Shown here: positions 1-7,840 of the stretch, one piece after another
Position numbering within the stretch: the first letter of the stretch is position 1
Layout of the letters: each line of letters starts with the position of its first letter
Source: an uncultured Alteromonadaceae bacterium
GTDB taxonomy: Bacteria > Pseudomonadota > Gammaproteobacteria > Pseudomonadales > Halieaceae
Reading direction: 5' to 3'
NCBI GenBank assembly: GCA_913064725.1
Contig: CAJYAI010000002.1
Location: 1 to 64,000, forward strand
DNA: 64,000 nucleotides
Notes under the pieces: model-generated
The model's input: the letters and a program-made list of their open reading frames with translations, nothing else
Databases searched by the model: none
Told to the model about the DNA's origin: nothing
Made by a program: the position numbers and the translations under genes

Positions 1-1
1 G

Positions 2-190
2 CTCATTTACAGTGAGCATAATTACGCTATCTCTGGAGCCTCAAGTGTTGTTCTCAACGGTGAGACGCTTGCTGAGCGGCAGCGGGCAGGGGCGTTTACG
101 GTCATAGAGATTTTGCCAGACAGCGTGATACTGCGTTGGCGCGAAACCGTGTTTCGAGTGCGGGCTCGTAACAGTTGGATCAATCTGTAG
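2..190 (+). CDS. gspB: Type II secretion GspB-like protein, C-terminal part (partial)
   Basis: The reading frame enters from the left edge and ends at a TAG, giving 62 residues. The sequence begins LIYSEHNYAISG, contains SVVLNGETLAERQ and ends in RARNSWINL. This matches the periplasmic C-terminal domain of GspB, the partner of the GspA ATPase in assembling the outer-membrane secretin of type II secretion. Only this end is present, so the N-terminal membrane segment and any gspA neighbour lie outside the window. The ORF track missed it because it has no start inside the window. The family call rests on the recognisable INYSEH...SVVLNG...LNSWINL pattern. Confidence 0.72.
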   Translation, partial: LIYSEHNYAISGASSVVLNGETLAERQRAGAFTVIEILPDSVILRWRETVFRVRARNSWINL

Positions 191-213
191 TCACGGCCAG
201 TAAAAAGCCAAAA

Positions 214-287
214 TCCCAAGACCCAAGACCCAAGACCCAAGACCCAAGACCCAAGACCCGGCCGAGACCCGAGACCCGAAACCCAAG
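214..287. repeat. Heptamer tandem array between gspB and tas
   Basis: On the plus strand the unit is CCCAAGA, repeated about six times without error. It continues through a short GGCC interruption into CCGAGAC variants and a final CCCAAGG. On the minus strand it reads as GGGTCTT repeats. It sits in the gap between two convergent genes, 24 bases after the gspB stop and about 20 bases from the tas stop. The unit is not a multiple of three and no conserved ORF uses it. It looks like a slipped-strand microsatellite; no terminator function is evident. Confidence 0.9.
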
Positions 288-306
288 GTTTCATAGCCGA
301 GGCAAA

Positions 307-1335
307 TTAAGGTGCTGGGTTGGGAATCGCTTGCTGTATAGCTTCGATGGCCTTTAGAACGTCTTTACTGAGCACGACATCGAGGCTGTCAATATTCATT
401 TTTAGCTGCTCCATCGTGGTCGCGCCAATGATATTAGAGAGCAAAAAGGGACGCGTATTGACGAAGGCCAGCGCCATATGCGTGGGGTTTAGCCCATGGT
501 CATCGGCCAGCTGCAGGTAACGTTCTGTCGCCTCGAGGGTTTCTCGACCATCGTATCGGGTAAAGCGCTCAAACACCGCCATTCGTGAGTCGTGTGGCAT
601 GGCTCCGTGTCTGTATTTGCCCGTAAGCAGGCCCATACCCAGCGGTGAGTAGGCCAATAGGCCAACATCTTCTCTGTGCGATACCTCTGCCATGGCAATT
701 TCATAGGTGCGATTGAGCAGGCTGTAGGGATTTTGGATGCTTTCAACTCTGGGTAATCCCGCTTGGTCAGCTAAGTTTAAGAACGTCATTGTCCCCCAGG
801 GCGTCTCGTTGGATAGGCCTATGGTTCGAATCTTCCCCGATGTCACTAGTTCTTCTAGTGCGCGCAGCGTTTCTTCAATCGGTGTTTCGGGTTGTTCCCG
901 ATGGTAGTAGCCGCGCTGACCAAAAAAATTGGTATACCGATCTGGCCAATGGAGTTGGTAGAGGTCAATGCAGTCCGTTTGTAGACGCTTCAATGAGCCG
1001 TTTAGCGCTTCGATTAACTGTATTCTTGTGAAACGCGGCCCGCCTCTCAGATAGTGAAACTCGGGGTTGGGCCCTGCGGCTTTTGTCGCCAGTACATAGT
1101 GGTCACGCAATCCGGTCTTTTTGAACCACGAGCCTATGTACTCTTCAGTCCGGCCCTGTGTTTCCGCTTTTGGCGGAACGGGATACATCTCGGCCGCGTC
1201 AAGCATGTTGATGCCTCGATCCAAGGCATACGATATCTGTTCATGCGCCTGGGCCTCACTGTTTTGTTGCCCCCAGGTCATGGTTCCAAGACAGATCTTG
1301 GAGACCTCTCGACCATTAATAGCTCGTAATGTCAT
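307..1335 (-). CDS. tas: Aldo/keto reductase, Tas family
   Basis: NADP(H)-dependent oxidoreductase of the aldo/keto reductase superfamily, 342 aa against about 346 for E. coli Tas, which it resembles along its length (GTMTWGQQNSEAQAH, then AEMYPVPPKAETQGRTEEY). The catalytic set is visible: Asp46 and Tyr51 in LDAAEMY, a Lys in the VLATKAAG strand and a His in YQLHWPDR. The physiological substrate is not known for the family. The ATG overlaps the stop of the upstream alkaline phosphatase by four bases (ATGA), so the two are probably co-translated. There is no signal peptide, so it should act in the cytoplasm. Confidence 0.88.
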   Translation of the reverse strand: MTLRAINGREVSKICLGTMTWGQQNSEAQAHEQISYALDRGINMLDAAEMYPVPPKAETQGRTEEYIGSWFKKTGLRDHYVLATKAAGPNPEFHYLRGGPRFTRIQLIEALNGSLKRLQTDCIDLYQLHWPDRYTNFFGQRGYYHREQPETPIEETLRALEELVTSGKIRTIGLSNETPWGTMTFLNLADQAGLPRVESIQNPYSLLNRTYEIAMAEVSHREDVGLLAYSPLGMGLLTGKYRHGAMPHDSRMAVFERFTRYDGRETLEATERYLQLADDHGLNPTHMALAFVNTRPFLLSNIIGATTMEQLKMNIDSLDVVLSKDVLKAIEAIQQAIPNPAP

Positions 1336-2699
1336 CGCTCCAGCTCCAAATAGCGCATCATGGCCTGATAAATGTCACGTTGATGCATAAACGGTTTTAG
1401 TACGGTCCGGCCCTCGGCATTTGCGAATAGAGGGACGTTCACACCGGTGTGTTCTTCCGAGTCAATGTTGTTGGTAGCATAATTTATGCGCATCACACCG
1501 CCCTCGGGTGTTGCCACTCGTGCCACTTTGCCAGGGCTGTACACCGGTATCGGTAAATACTTGTATAGCGTTGGGTCAGGAACAATTTGCGCGGCTTGCC
1601 CGTGATCGGCTGTGACGATAATGAGGGTGTTAGGGTGTTCTTGCGCGTAAACTAGAGCAACTTTTAACGACGCTTCAAGCTGTTCAATTTCACCAATCGA
1701 GCCGCAAGGATCTCGCTCATGGGCGCGCTTGTCGATCGACGCCGATTCGATCGTTAAAAAGAAGCCTTTATCGTTGTCACGTGAAAGGTGATCAATGGCA
1801 TAGCGTGTCATCGCCTCGAGCGAAGGCATACCGGCAAACTCGGGATTGGCCTCGCAGCGTATAATTTCAGGCTGCGTTACAGAGCCGATCATGTCATAGA
1901 TATGATTCAGCCAGCTCCGCTTCATCGATTCGGCAGTGCGGCCCTCTGATCCCCGCCACTTCACGGGCATGGTGTCCTCAGAGAAGAGCCCTATGACCCT
2001 GCCCGGGTGGCTGCCGCGTAGGTCTGCTGCGTCTGATAGGAACGTCACGCCAGCTACCGTGGCAAGCGTTCGCGCCGATGGTTGCGATCCATACTGTGGA
2101 GTAAAATGCTCTTCGCCCCCGCCAAGGATGACATCAACCTGGCTTGTCGCAAGTTGCTCGGCAATCGAGCCTAAGCCGCCATTTTCGACCAGATCCTCTG
2201 GACAGCCATCAAAGGTCACACCGTATTTTTTACCACCATGTATTGTCATAGGGCTCTCGCAAGCTCTTACCGCGACATGCGCTGCAAAGGCTGCGGGTGT
2301 CGCGTCGGTGACAGAGGCGGTGCTGACGATGCCGGTTTTGTATCCGTCCGCTGCGGCAGCCTCGAGAACCGTCGGTACGACTGTGTTATTGCCATCCTTG
2401 CCGACGCGTCCTATTTGCGTCACGGCACCTGTGGCTAATGAGGTCGCGGTATTAGCAGAATCCGCAACATAGAGCGGATTGCCCTCGCTATCGATTGTCT
2501 CCACCTGCACAGCGCCCCTTACAGAGAGTTCATCGAGCAAGAGGCTGCCAGATTGGCCCGCAAGATAATTACGTCCCATGGTCACATGGGTATCGTCAAA
2601 TCCATCGCCCACGATCAGGATGACCGAACGCGGACTAGCGTGGATCGGGCTCGATAGTAACCAGGTGCAGGCGAGTGCTGTAAGAATCAGTGATCGCAT
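1332..2699 (-). CDS. Alkaline phosphatase, secreted (PhoA family)
   Basis: Hydrolyses phosphate monoesters in the periplasm. I chose the ATG at 2699 (455 aa) rather than the track's longer start because it opens a clear signal peptide (MRSLILTALACTWLLSSPIHA). Family motifs follow in order: VGDGFDD with metal-ligand Asp32; ADSANTAT with the nucleophile Ser81; TADHGQ; and EHTGVNVP near the C-terminus with a metal-ligand His. It is divergent from amtB across about 170 bases and overlaps tas by four bases. Two TGTGACA motifs in the divergent gap might be regulatory, but no full Pho box is visible. A phosphate-starvation role is inferred from the family. Confidence 0.85.
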   Translation of the reverse strand: MRSLILTALACTWLLSSPIHASPRSVILIVGDGFDDTHVTMGRNYLAGQSGSLLLDELSVRGAVQVETIDSEGNPLYVADSANTATSLATGAVTQIGRVGKDGNNTVVPTVLEAAAADGYKTGIVSTASVTDATPAAFAAHVAVRACESPMTIHGGKKYGVTFDGCPEDLVENGGLGSIAEQLATSQVDVILGGGEEHFTPQYGSQPSARTLATVAGVTFLSDAADLRGSHPGRVIGLFSEDTMPVKWRGSEGRTAESMKRSWLNHIYDMIGSVTQPEIIRCEANPEFAGMPSLEAMTRYAIDHLSRDNDKGFFLTIESASIDKRAHERDPCGSIGEIEQLEASLKVALVYAQEHPNTLIIVTADHGQAAQIVPDPTLYKYLPIPVYSPGKVARVATPEGGVMRINYATNNIDSEEHTGVNVPLFANAEGRTVLKPFMHQRDIYQAMMRYLELER

Positions 2700-2784
2700 C
2701 GTGGAATGCCTTTTAGGGTGTCGGGCTTGGGTGTTTTCGTGCCAAGAGAATAAACGCAATACGACGTGATAAACACCCCGACGA

Positions 2785-2835
2785 TGTGACAGTTTTTTAA
2801 GGCGGGTGGGTCGCGGGCCAAGCCACAATGTGACA
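2785..2835. promoter_or_regulatory. Two direct TGTGACA motifs in the phosphatase/amtB divergent gap
   Basis: TGTGACA occurs at 2785-2791 and 2829-2835, 44 bases apart in the same orientation. On the minus strand this reads TGTCACA, which shares CTGTCA-like bases with Pho-box half-sites and TGTGA with CRP half-sites. Neither full consensus is present. A shared regulator site for the two divergent genes is possible but unproven. Confidence 0.25.
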
Positions 2836-2869
2836 AAATTCAACATCAAAATAATACTGAGGTATCACC

Positions 2870-4177
2870 GTGTTCAATTTATCCAATAGCGCCCGCTGCG
2901 TCACGCTGCTGGCGCTAACAAGCTTTAGTGCGCCCAGTTTTGCATCAGATACCGGGCACACGGCCTGGATGCTGACAGCGACTGCGTTGGTACTATTTAT
3001 GACGATCCCCGGCTTGTCACTGTTTTACGCGGGTTTGGTGCGGGCAAAAAATGTGTTGTCAGTGTTGATGCAGTGCTTTGCAATCACAGGCCTGATGTCA
3101 CTGCTGTGGTTTTTTGCCGGCTACACGATAGCTTTCGGTACCGATGGGGTCGATCCGGGCCCTTATGTTGGTGACATGGGTAATCTATTCCTAGCCAATG
3201 TGTCGATGGATAGCATGAGAAATGGCATTCCTGAAGCCTTGTTTGTCATGTTCCAAATGACCTTTGCGGTGATTACCCCGGCACTCATTGTCGGTGGTTT
3301 TGCTGAGCGCATGAAGTTTTCTGCAATGCTGCTTTTCAGCGCAGCCTGGATGCTCCTTGTGTACGCACCCGTGTGTCACTGGGTATGGGGTGGCGGCTGG
3401 CTCGGTAGCATGGGATTGCAAGATTTTGCGGGTGGAACGGTGGTTCATATCACAGCAGGCGTGGCGGCGTTAGTAGCCGCTGTGATGATGGGGTCGCGAA
3501 AAGGATTTGGATCGACCGCTATGCCTCCGCATAATCTCACCATCACCGTCACGGGCGCAGGTATGTTGTGGGTCGGATGGTTTGGCTTTAACGCAGGGTC
3601 TGCGCTAGCTGCCGACAATAGTGCCGCGATGGCCATGTTGGTAACGCATTTGAGTGCCGCCTGTGGCTCTTTAGCGTGGATGACCATGGAGTGGCTTCGA
3701 CATGGTAAGCCCTCGGTGTTGGGCATCGTGACTGGGATGGTCGCAGGTCTGGGTACGATAACGCCCGCCTCGGGCTCTGTCGGTCCTGCCGCCGCGGTGG
3801 TTATTGGACTTACAGCAGGTGTTGTTTGCTATTTCGCAACGATTACCCTCAAGAACACCTTAAAAATCGACGATAGTTTGGATGTCTTCCCGGTTCACGG
3901 CGTCGGGGGCATGCTGGGCACCCTCTTGATTGGTGTATTTGCAGCGCCGTCCATTGGCATTTTCAGTGGCAATGGCTTCTCAGAGGGTGTCTCGTCAATG
4001 GGCGGTCAGCTCTACATCCAATTCTATGGTGTTGTGGTCACGTTTGTATTCACTGTGATTGCTAGCTGGATTTTGCTCAAAGTCGTCGATCAGCTAGTGG
4101 GCCTGCGGGTGGATGAGGACGAAGAGACCGAGGGTCTCGATCTCGTATTACACGATGAGCGTGGATACGATCTCTGA
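2870..4177 (+). CDS. amtB: Ammonium transporter
   Basis: Trimeric inner-membrane ammonium channel, 435 aa. It starts at GTG, preceded by GAGGT. A signal sequence of about 26 residues (ending PSFAS) is followed by roughly eleven hydrophobic helices. The signature PGLSLFYAGLVRAKNVLSV is present, as are both pore histidines, in GGTVVHITAG and DVFPVHGVGG. The C-terminus carries the cytoplasmic tail (VGLRVDEDEE) that usually contacts the PII protein GlnK. No glnK lies beside it, which is unusual because glnK-amtB is a common operon; PII must be encoded elsewhere. No sigma-54 promoter is evident upstream. Confidence 0.95.
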   Translation: MFNLSNSARCVTLLALTSFSAPSFASDTGHTAWMLTATALVLFMTIPGLSLFYAGLVRAKNVLSVLMQCFAITGLMSLLWFFAGYTIAFGTDGVDPGPYVGDMGNLFLANVSMDSMRNGIPEALFVMFQMTFAVITPALIVGGFAERMKFSAMLLFSAAWMLLVYAPVCHWVWGGGWLGSMGLQDFAGGTVVHITAGVAALVAAVMMGSRKGFGSTAMPPHNLTITVTGAGMLWVGWFGFNAGSALAADNSAAMAMLVTHLSAACGSLAWMTMEWLRHGKPSVLGIVTGMVAGLGTITPASGSVGPAAAVVIGLTAGVVCYFATITLKNTLKIDDSLDVFPVHGVGGMLGTLLIGVFAAPSIGIFSGNGFSEGVSSMGGQLYIQFYGVVVTFVFTVIASWILLKVVDQLVGLRVDEDEETEGLDLVLHDERGYDL

Positions 4178-4200
4178 GTTAATTTGGTAAGGGGCGTTGC

Positions 4201-5736
4201 TCAGTTGAGGTCTTTTGAGACTTTTACTTTAATGCCCAGTTTTTCAAAAGCCGGTTTTGACTCGGATATTTCCCAAATCGTCAGTGGAAATTCGTCCTGC
4301 CACCGCTCTGAGAAATGCACTTTTAACTTGTCGTCTTTGGCGTTTGCGGTAAAGGTCGGTTGCACATTGGATGTGCCCGCGTGTTTTAGAATCACCGCTA
4401 GTCGCAGTATGACGAGCATGCGGGCGAATTTATCCCGCTGCTTATTGGGGATATCGTCGAAGAGGTAGGAGGGTAGTTTGCCGCGGTGTCCACGTAAAAG
4501 CCGACTCATGGTGAGCTGATCTCCCTGTGAGAAGCCAGGCATATCCGAGTTTTCGACGACGTACGCCGCGTGCCGATTGTAATGTTTCTGGGAGATGGCA
4601 ATGCCGATCTCATGGAGGCGGGCCGACCAAACCAATAACTCGATGTCACTGTCTGACAAGCTCCATGAGCTCGCAGTTTGGGATGCCAAATGCCGTGCAT
4701 AAAGGCCAACCGTCTCGGCCGTAGCGATGTCCACTGAATAGCGTTGCTGCATGGCTTGGATCGTTCTCTCTCGAACATCTTCATGCCTCAGCCTTCCCAT
4801 CAGGTCATAGATTACTCCCTCTCGGAGTGCGCCTGCGGAAGTTCGCATCGTGTCTACACCAAGGACATCAAAAATCGCACTCGTGATGGCGACTCCTGCG
4901 GTAATTACGCCTCTACGCCGCTCATTGAGGCCCTCTAGATCAATGTCCTCAAAAGAGTCAAAACTCAGTAATGCTTTGCGAAGCTTTTTGAGCGACTTCG
5001 AGTCAATGCCTTCACTCCGCCATCCAGCAGACGTGATGAGCAGTTCGATCGCCTGGAGTGTCCCCGATGATCCGACAGCCTCGGCCCAGTGACTGTGTTT
5101 AAAATTCCGGCGAATATGCGAGATCTCCAGACTCGCTTGATCATAGGCCTTTACGAATCGTTCCTTTGTGATCTTGCCGTCGGAGAAAAATCTATCCGAG
5201 TAGCTTACACAGCCAAGTTGTAAGCTCTCGAGTCGCCGAGGCTCAAATCGCTGTCCAAGAATGAACTCCGTACTGCCGCCACCAATATCGACCACTAGGC
5301 GGCTCTTTTCGTCATCGGAAAGGGTATGCGCTACGCCCAGATACACAAGCCGCGCTTCCTCACGGCCGTAGATCACCTCGACAGGAGCCCCGAGAATGGC
5401 CTCCGCTGGTTCCGTGAACTCATTGCGATTCCAGGCTTGCCGCAATGCGTTGGTTCCCACAGCACGAATCTGTGTCGGCTTGACGGAGCTGAGTAATTGC
5501 TGAAAGCGCTCTAGGCACACCAAGCCCCTGTCGATGGCCTCAGATGTCAGCAAATGATTTTTAAGTTCTTTACCTAGCTGTACTTTTTCAGCGAGCACAT
5601 GCAGTGGCCGAATTTCACCATGCTCTAGACGGGCTACGATCAAATGAAAGGAGTTACTGCCGATATCGATTGCCGCGTAAACGGGATCACTGCCTGAATC
5701 TGTCTCGGTTGGTATGACGGAAAGATCAAGTTTCAC
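4201..5736 (-). CDS. ppx: Exopolyphosphatase, Ppx/GppA family
   Basis: Removes terminal phosphates from polyphosphate (and/or pppGpp), 511 aa, close to E. coli Ppx (513). It starts at GTG. The N-terminal actin-like ATPase fold shows the phosphate-1 motif AAIDIGSNSFHLIVA and the phosphate-2 motif VVDIGGGSTEFILG. The C-terminal half has an HD-like helical domain (ARLHEIGIAISQKHYNRHAAY). It follows alr by 54 bases on the same strand and may be the last gene of a dat-alr-ppx unit. Separating Ppx from GppA by sequence alone is hard; the length and the C-terminal domain favour Ppx. Confidence 0.9.
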   Translation of the reverse strand: MKLDLSVIPTETDSGSDPVYAAIDIGSNSFHLIVARLEHGEIRPLHVLAEKVQLGKELKNHLLTSEAIDRGLVCLERFQQLLSSVKPTQIRAVGTNALRQAWNRNEFTEPAEAILGAPVEVIYGREEARLVYLGVAHTLSDDEKSRLVVDIGGGSTEFILGQRFEPRRLESLQLGCVSYSDRFFSDGKITKERFVKAYDQASLEISHIRRNFKHSHWAEAVGSSGTLQAIELLITSAGWRSEGIDSKSLKKLRKALLSFDSFEDIDLEGLNERRRGVITAGVAITSAIFDVLGVDTMRTSAGALREGVIYDLMGRLRHEDVRERTIQAMQQRYSVDIATAETVGLYARHLASQTASSWSLSDSDIELLVWSARLHEIGIAISQKHYNRHAAYVVENSDMPGFSQGDQLTMSRLLRGHRGKLPSYLFDDIPNKQRDKFARMLVILRLAVILKHAGTSNVQPTFTANAKDDKLKVHFSERWQDEFPLTIWEISESKPAFEKLGIKVKVSKDLN

Positions 5737-5790
5737 GGTGAGTCCAAGTACAGCGTATTGTCGCAGAATAAATCAATCTGATGAGCATGG

Positions 5791-6885
5791 TTAGTCCACG
5801 TCGCTCCCAATGGGATTAAATTGGCGTGGCACACGCTCAGTGATTCGTGTGCAGAGCTCATACCCGATGGTGCTGCAGTGACGGGCTATGGTGTCGACAG
5901 AGGGGTTGCTACCCCACAGTACAATCCTGTCACCCACATTGAGGCTCGCTTGATCCGTGATGTCCGCGGTAATCATATCCATCGATACGGTGCCTATCAG
6001 CGGGATGTGACCTGAAGCTGAGCCCAGTGGCGTACCGTTTCTTGCTGAGCGCGGATAGCCATCGGCATAGCCAACGGGAATGGTTGCGATGCGGGTCGGA
6101 CGCTCAGCTACCCATCGGCCGCCATAGCCAACAGACTCGCCAGCCGCAATGCTGCGAATACTGGCGATGCGAGACTCAAACTGCATCACGGGCTTGAGCG
6201 GTGATAGGTGCGCCGCGTCAATGAGGGAACCACCGTAGAGTGAATAGCCCAGCCTGACCCAAGTCTCTGCTGGGCCGATGTTACCTACCGTAGCGGCCGA
6301 ATTTGAAAAGCTGCCTTGGTTGTTGTGGCCATGACCAGCCTCGTTCACTGCACGCCAGCGATCAAGCTGTTTTGCTGTCAGCGCCGATTGCGACGACTCC
6401 GCATCCGCAAAGTGACTCATTAAAACCGTTTCTGTTACGCCGAGCTGGCTCAGTCGAGCCTGTATAGCAGGCATCTCTTCCGGCATAAAACCAAGGCGGT
6501 GCATGCCCGTATCGCACTTAATCCAAACCTGCTCGAACTCACAACGTTTCTGACTGAGCCAATCCAGGTGGTGGTGGCTGGACAGAGCCGGCCAGAGTGA
6601 TGCAGCTGACATCACTGACAGATCTTCGAGGGTATGCGGTCCTTGGAGCACCAAAATGGGTGTATCGATACCTGCACTTCGCAACGTCAGTGCTTCTTCC
6701 GTGAAGGCTACGGCAAAGGCATCGACCAGCGGCGATAGCGTTTGCGCGCAGTCGACAGCGCCATGACCGTAGGCGTCGGCCTTCACAACGGCCATTACTT
6801 TACGAGAGCCCGCTTGCAAGCGCAGCGTCGACGCGTTGCGGCGCAATGCGGCTAAATCAATGGTAACGCGGGTTGGGCGACTCAT
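5791..6885 (-). CDS. alr: Alanine racemase
   Basis: PLP enzyme that interconverts L- and D-alanine for peptidoglycan, 364 aa, a full family length. The N-terminal TIM barrel carries the PLP lysine Lys35 in VVKADAYGHG. The C-terminal beta domain contains the SVGYGGRW segment with the catalytic tyrosine and the GTVSMDMI motif. It overlaps the stop of the upstream D-amino-acid transaminase by four bases (ATGA), so the two D-amino-acid enzymes are translationally coupled. It could be the anabolic Alr or the catabolic DadX; the absence of a dadA neighbour favours Alr. Confidence 0.95.
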   Translation of the reverse strand: MSRPTRVTIDLAALRRNASTLRLQAGSRKVMAVVKADAYGHGAVDCAQTLSPLVDAFAVAFTEEALTLRSAGIDTPILVLQGPHTLEDLSVMSAASLWPALSSHHHLDWLSQKRCEFEQVWIKCDTGMHRLGFMPEEMPAIQARLSQLGVTETVLMSHFADAESSQSALTAKQLDRWRAVNEAGHGHNNQGSFSNSAATVGNIGPAETWVRLGYSLYGGSLIDAAHLSPLKPVMQFESRIASIRSIAAGESVGYGGRWVAERPTRIATIPVGYADGYPRSARNGTPLGSASGHIPLIGTVSMDMITADITDQASLNVGDRIVLWGSNPSVDTIARHCSTIGYELCTRITERVPRQFNPIGSDVD

Positions 6886-7745
6886 TCGAAGTGATCAAAT
6901 CGATGCTCGTCGAACAGCGTTTGTGCCCGAGACCAGATTGGCCCGGGCGCGCCGTTCCCTACGGATTGGCCATCGATGCTCACAATCGGTTCCAGCTCTT
7001 TAGTTGAGCTACTCAACCAAACCTCATCAGCGTCAAATACCGCATCGCGGCTCAGGTGTTCCTCTCGGACAGTAAATTCGCTGTGCTCGCGCAGAATCAC
7101 GAGAGCCATATCACGTGTCACGCCTGCGAGCTTATGCCGATCTAACGGTGGCGTGCTGACTGTCTCTCCCTTGACCACAAACACGTTGCAAGCAGCGGCC
7201 TCTGTTAGTTGATCACAGTCGTCAAATAATAAGGTCTCGCCAGCGCCGCTGTTCACCCCGTCCATCATATGAAGGACATTGCCGAGTAAAGATGTACTTT
7301 TGATATGGCAGCGCTGCCACCGCATATCTTGCGCTGTTGCAACCTGCCAATGCGTTACCTTTGAGGGATCGCCGGGCACTGGCTGCGGAATCTCGAACGT
7401 ATAAGCGAAGATCGTCGGTGTGGGCTGTGCTGGAAACGCGTGCTGGCGTGTCATGGTGACGCCGCGTGTGATTTGCAAATAGATGCCGAGATTGCCGGCG
7501 CCATTTCTGGTGAGGAGATCTTGGAAGATATTAGTTAGTTCAGCGCGGCCCCAGGACGTCTCAATGCCAATATCGCGCAGTCCAGACTCAAGTCGAGCTA
7601 GGTGCAGGTGGAGCCCTACGAGCCTCCCACCATAGGAGGGTATGACTTCGTAAATACCGTCACCGAAAAGGAAGCCACGGTCCATGGGCGAGATCTTGGC
7701 ATCTTCTAGCGCAATAAACGCACCATTTAAAAAGGCGATGGTCAT
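6882..7745 (-). CDS. D-amino-acid transaminase (fold-type IV PLP enzyme)
   Basis: Class IV aminotransferase, most like D-alanine:2-oxoglutarate transaminase, which makes D-glutamate and pyruvate. I use the ATG at 7745 (288 aa): the track's first 12 residues are unlike the family, and AAGGA lies upstream of this ATG. The N-terminus FLNGAF...MDRGFLFGDGIYEVIPSYGG is typical. The PLP lysine lies in CHIKSTSLLGNVL, matching the DAAT motif DIKSLNLLGN. Coupling to alr supports D-amino-acid metabolism over branched-chain transamination. It may supply D-glutamate for the cell wall, or recycle D-amino acids. Confidence 0.85.
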   Translation of the reverse strand: MTIAFLNGAFIALEDAKISPMDRGFLFGDGIYEVIPSYGGRLVGLHLHLARLESGLRDIGIETSWGRAELTNIFQDLLTRNGAGNLGIYLQITRGVTMTRQHAFPAQPTPTIFAYTFEIPQPVPGDPSKVTHWQVATAQDMRWQRCHIKSTSLLGNVLHMMDGVNSGAGETLLFDDCDQLTEAAACNVFVVKGETVSTPPLDRHKLAGVTRDMALVILREHSEFTVREEHLSRDAVFDADEVWLSSSTKELEPIVSIDGQSVGNGAPGPIWSRAQTLFDEHRFDHFE

Positions 7746-7750
7746 CGAAA

Positions 7751-7835
7751 TCTTATCCTTTGCTCTACTGTCTCTTGCCACCCGTGCTGAAGGTTTTATA
7801 GTACTCGAGTAGCGCAGTACATAAAAAGGATAAGA
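7751..7835. promoter_or_regulatory. Divergent control region with an 11-bp perfect inverted repeat
   Basis: TCTTATCCTTT (7751-7761) and AAAGGATAAGA (7825-7835) form a perfect 11-base inverted repeat with a 63-base centre. Each arm lies just upstream of one of the two divergent genes, dat and the acyl-CoA ligase, and each includes that gene's AAGGA ribosome-binding site. The extra matching bases beyond the SD core suggest either an operator or coincident ribosome-binding sites. Confidence 0.45.
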
Positions 7836-7840
7836 CGAAC

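Noticed and set aside
1936-2472. 178-aa plus-strand ORF opposite the alkaline phosphatase
   Set aside because: Composition is that of an antisense shadow, with no domain, and it opposes clear catalytic motifs.
2700-2869. Sigma-54 promoter for amtB
   Set aside because: No TGGCAC-N5-TTGC-like element with the right spacing is visible in the gap.
7751-7835. Inverted repeat as a terminator or attenuator
   Set aside because: The arms are 63 bases apart, AT-rich and lack a U-tract after either arm.
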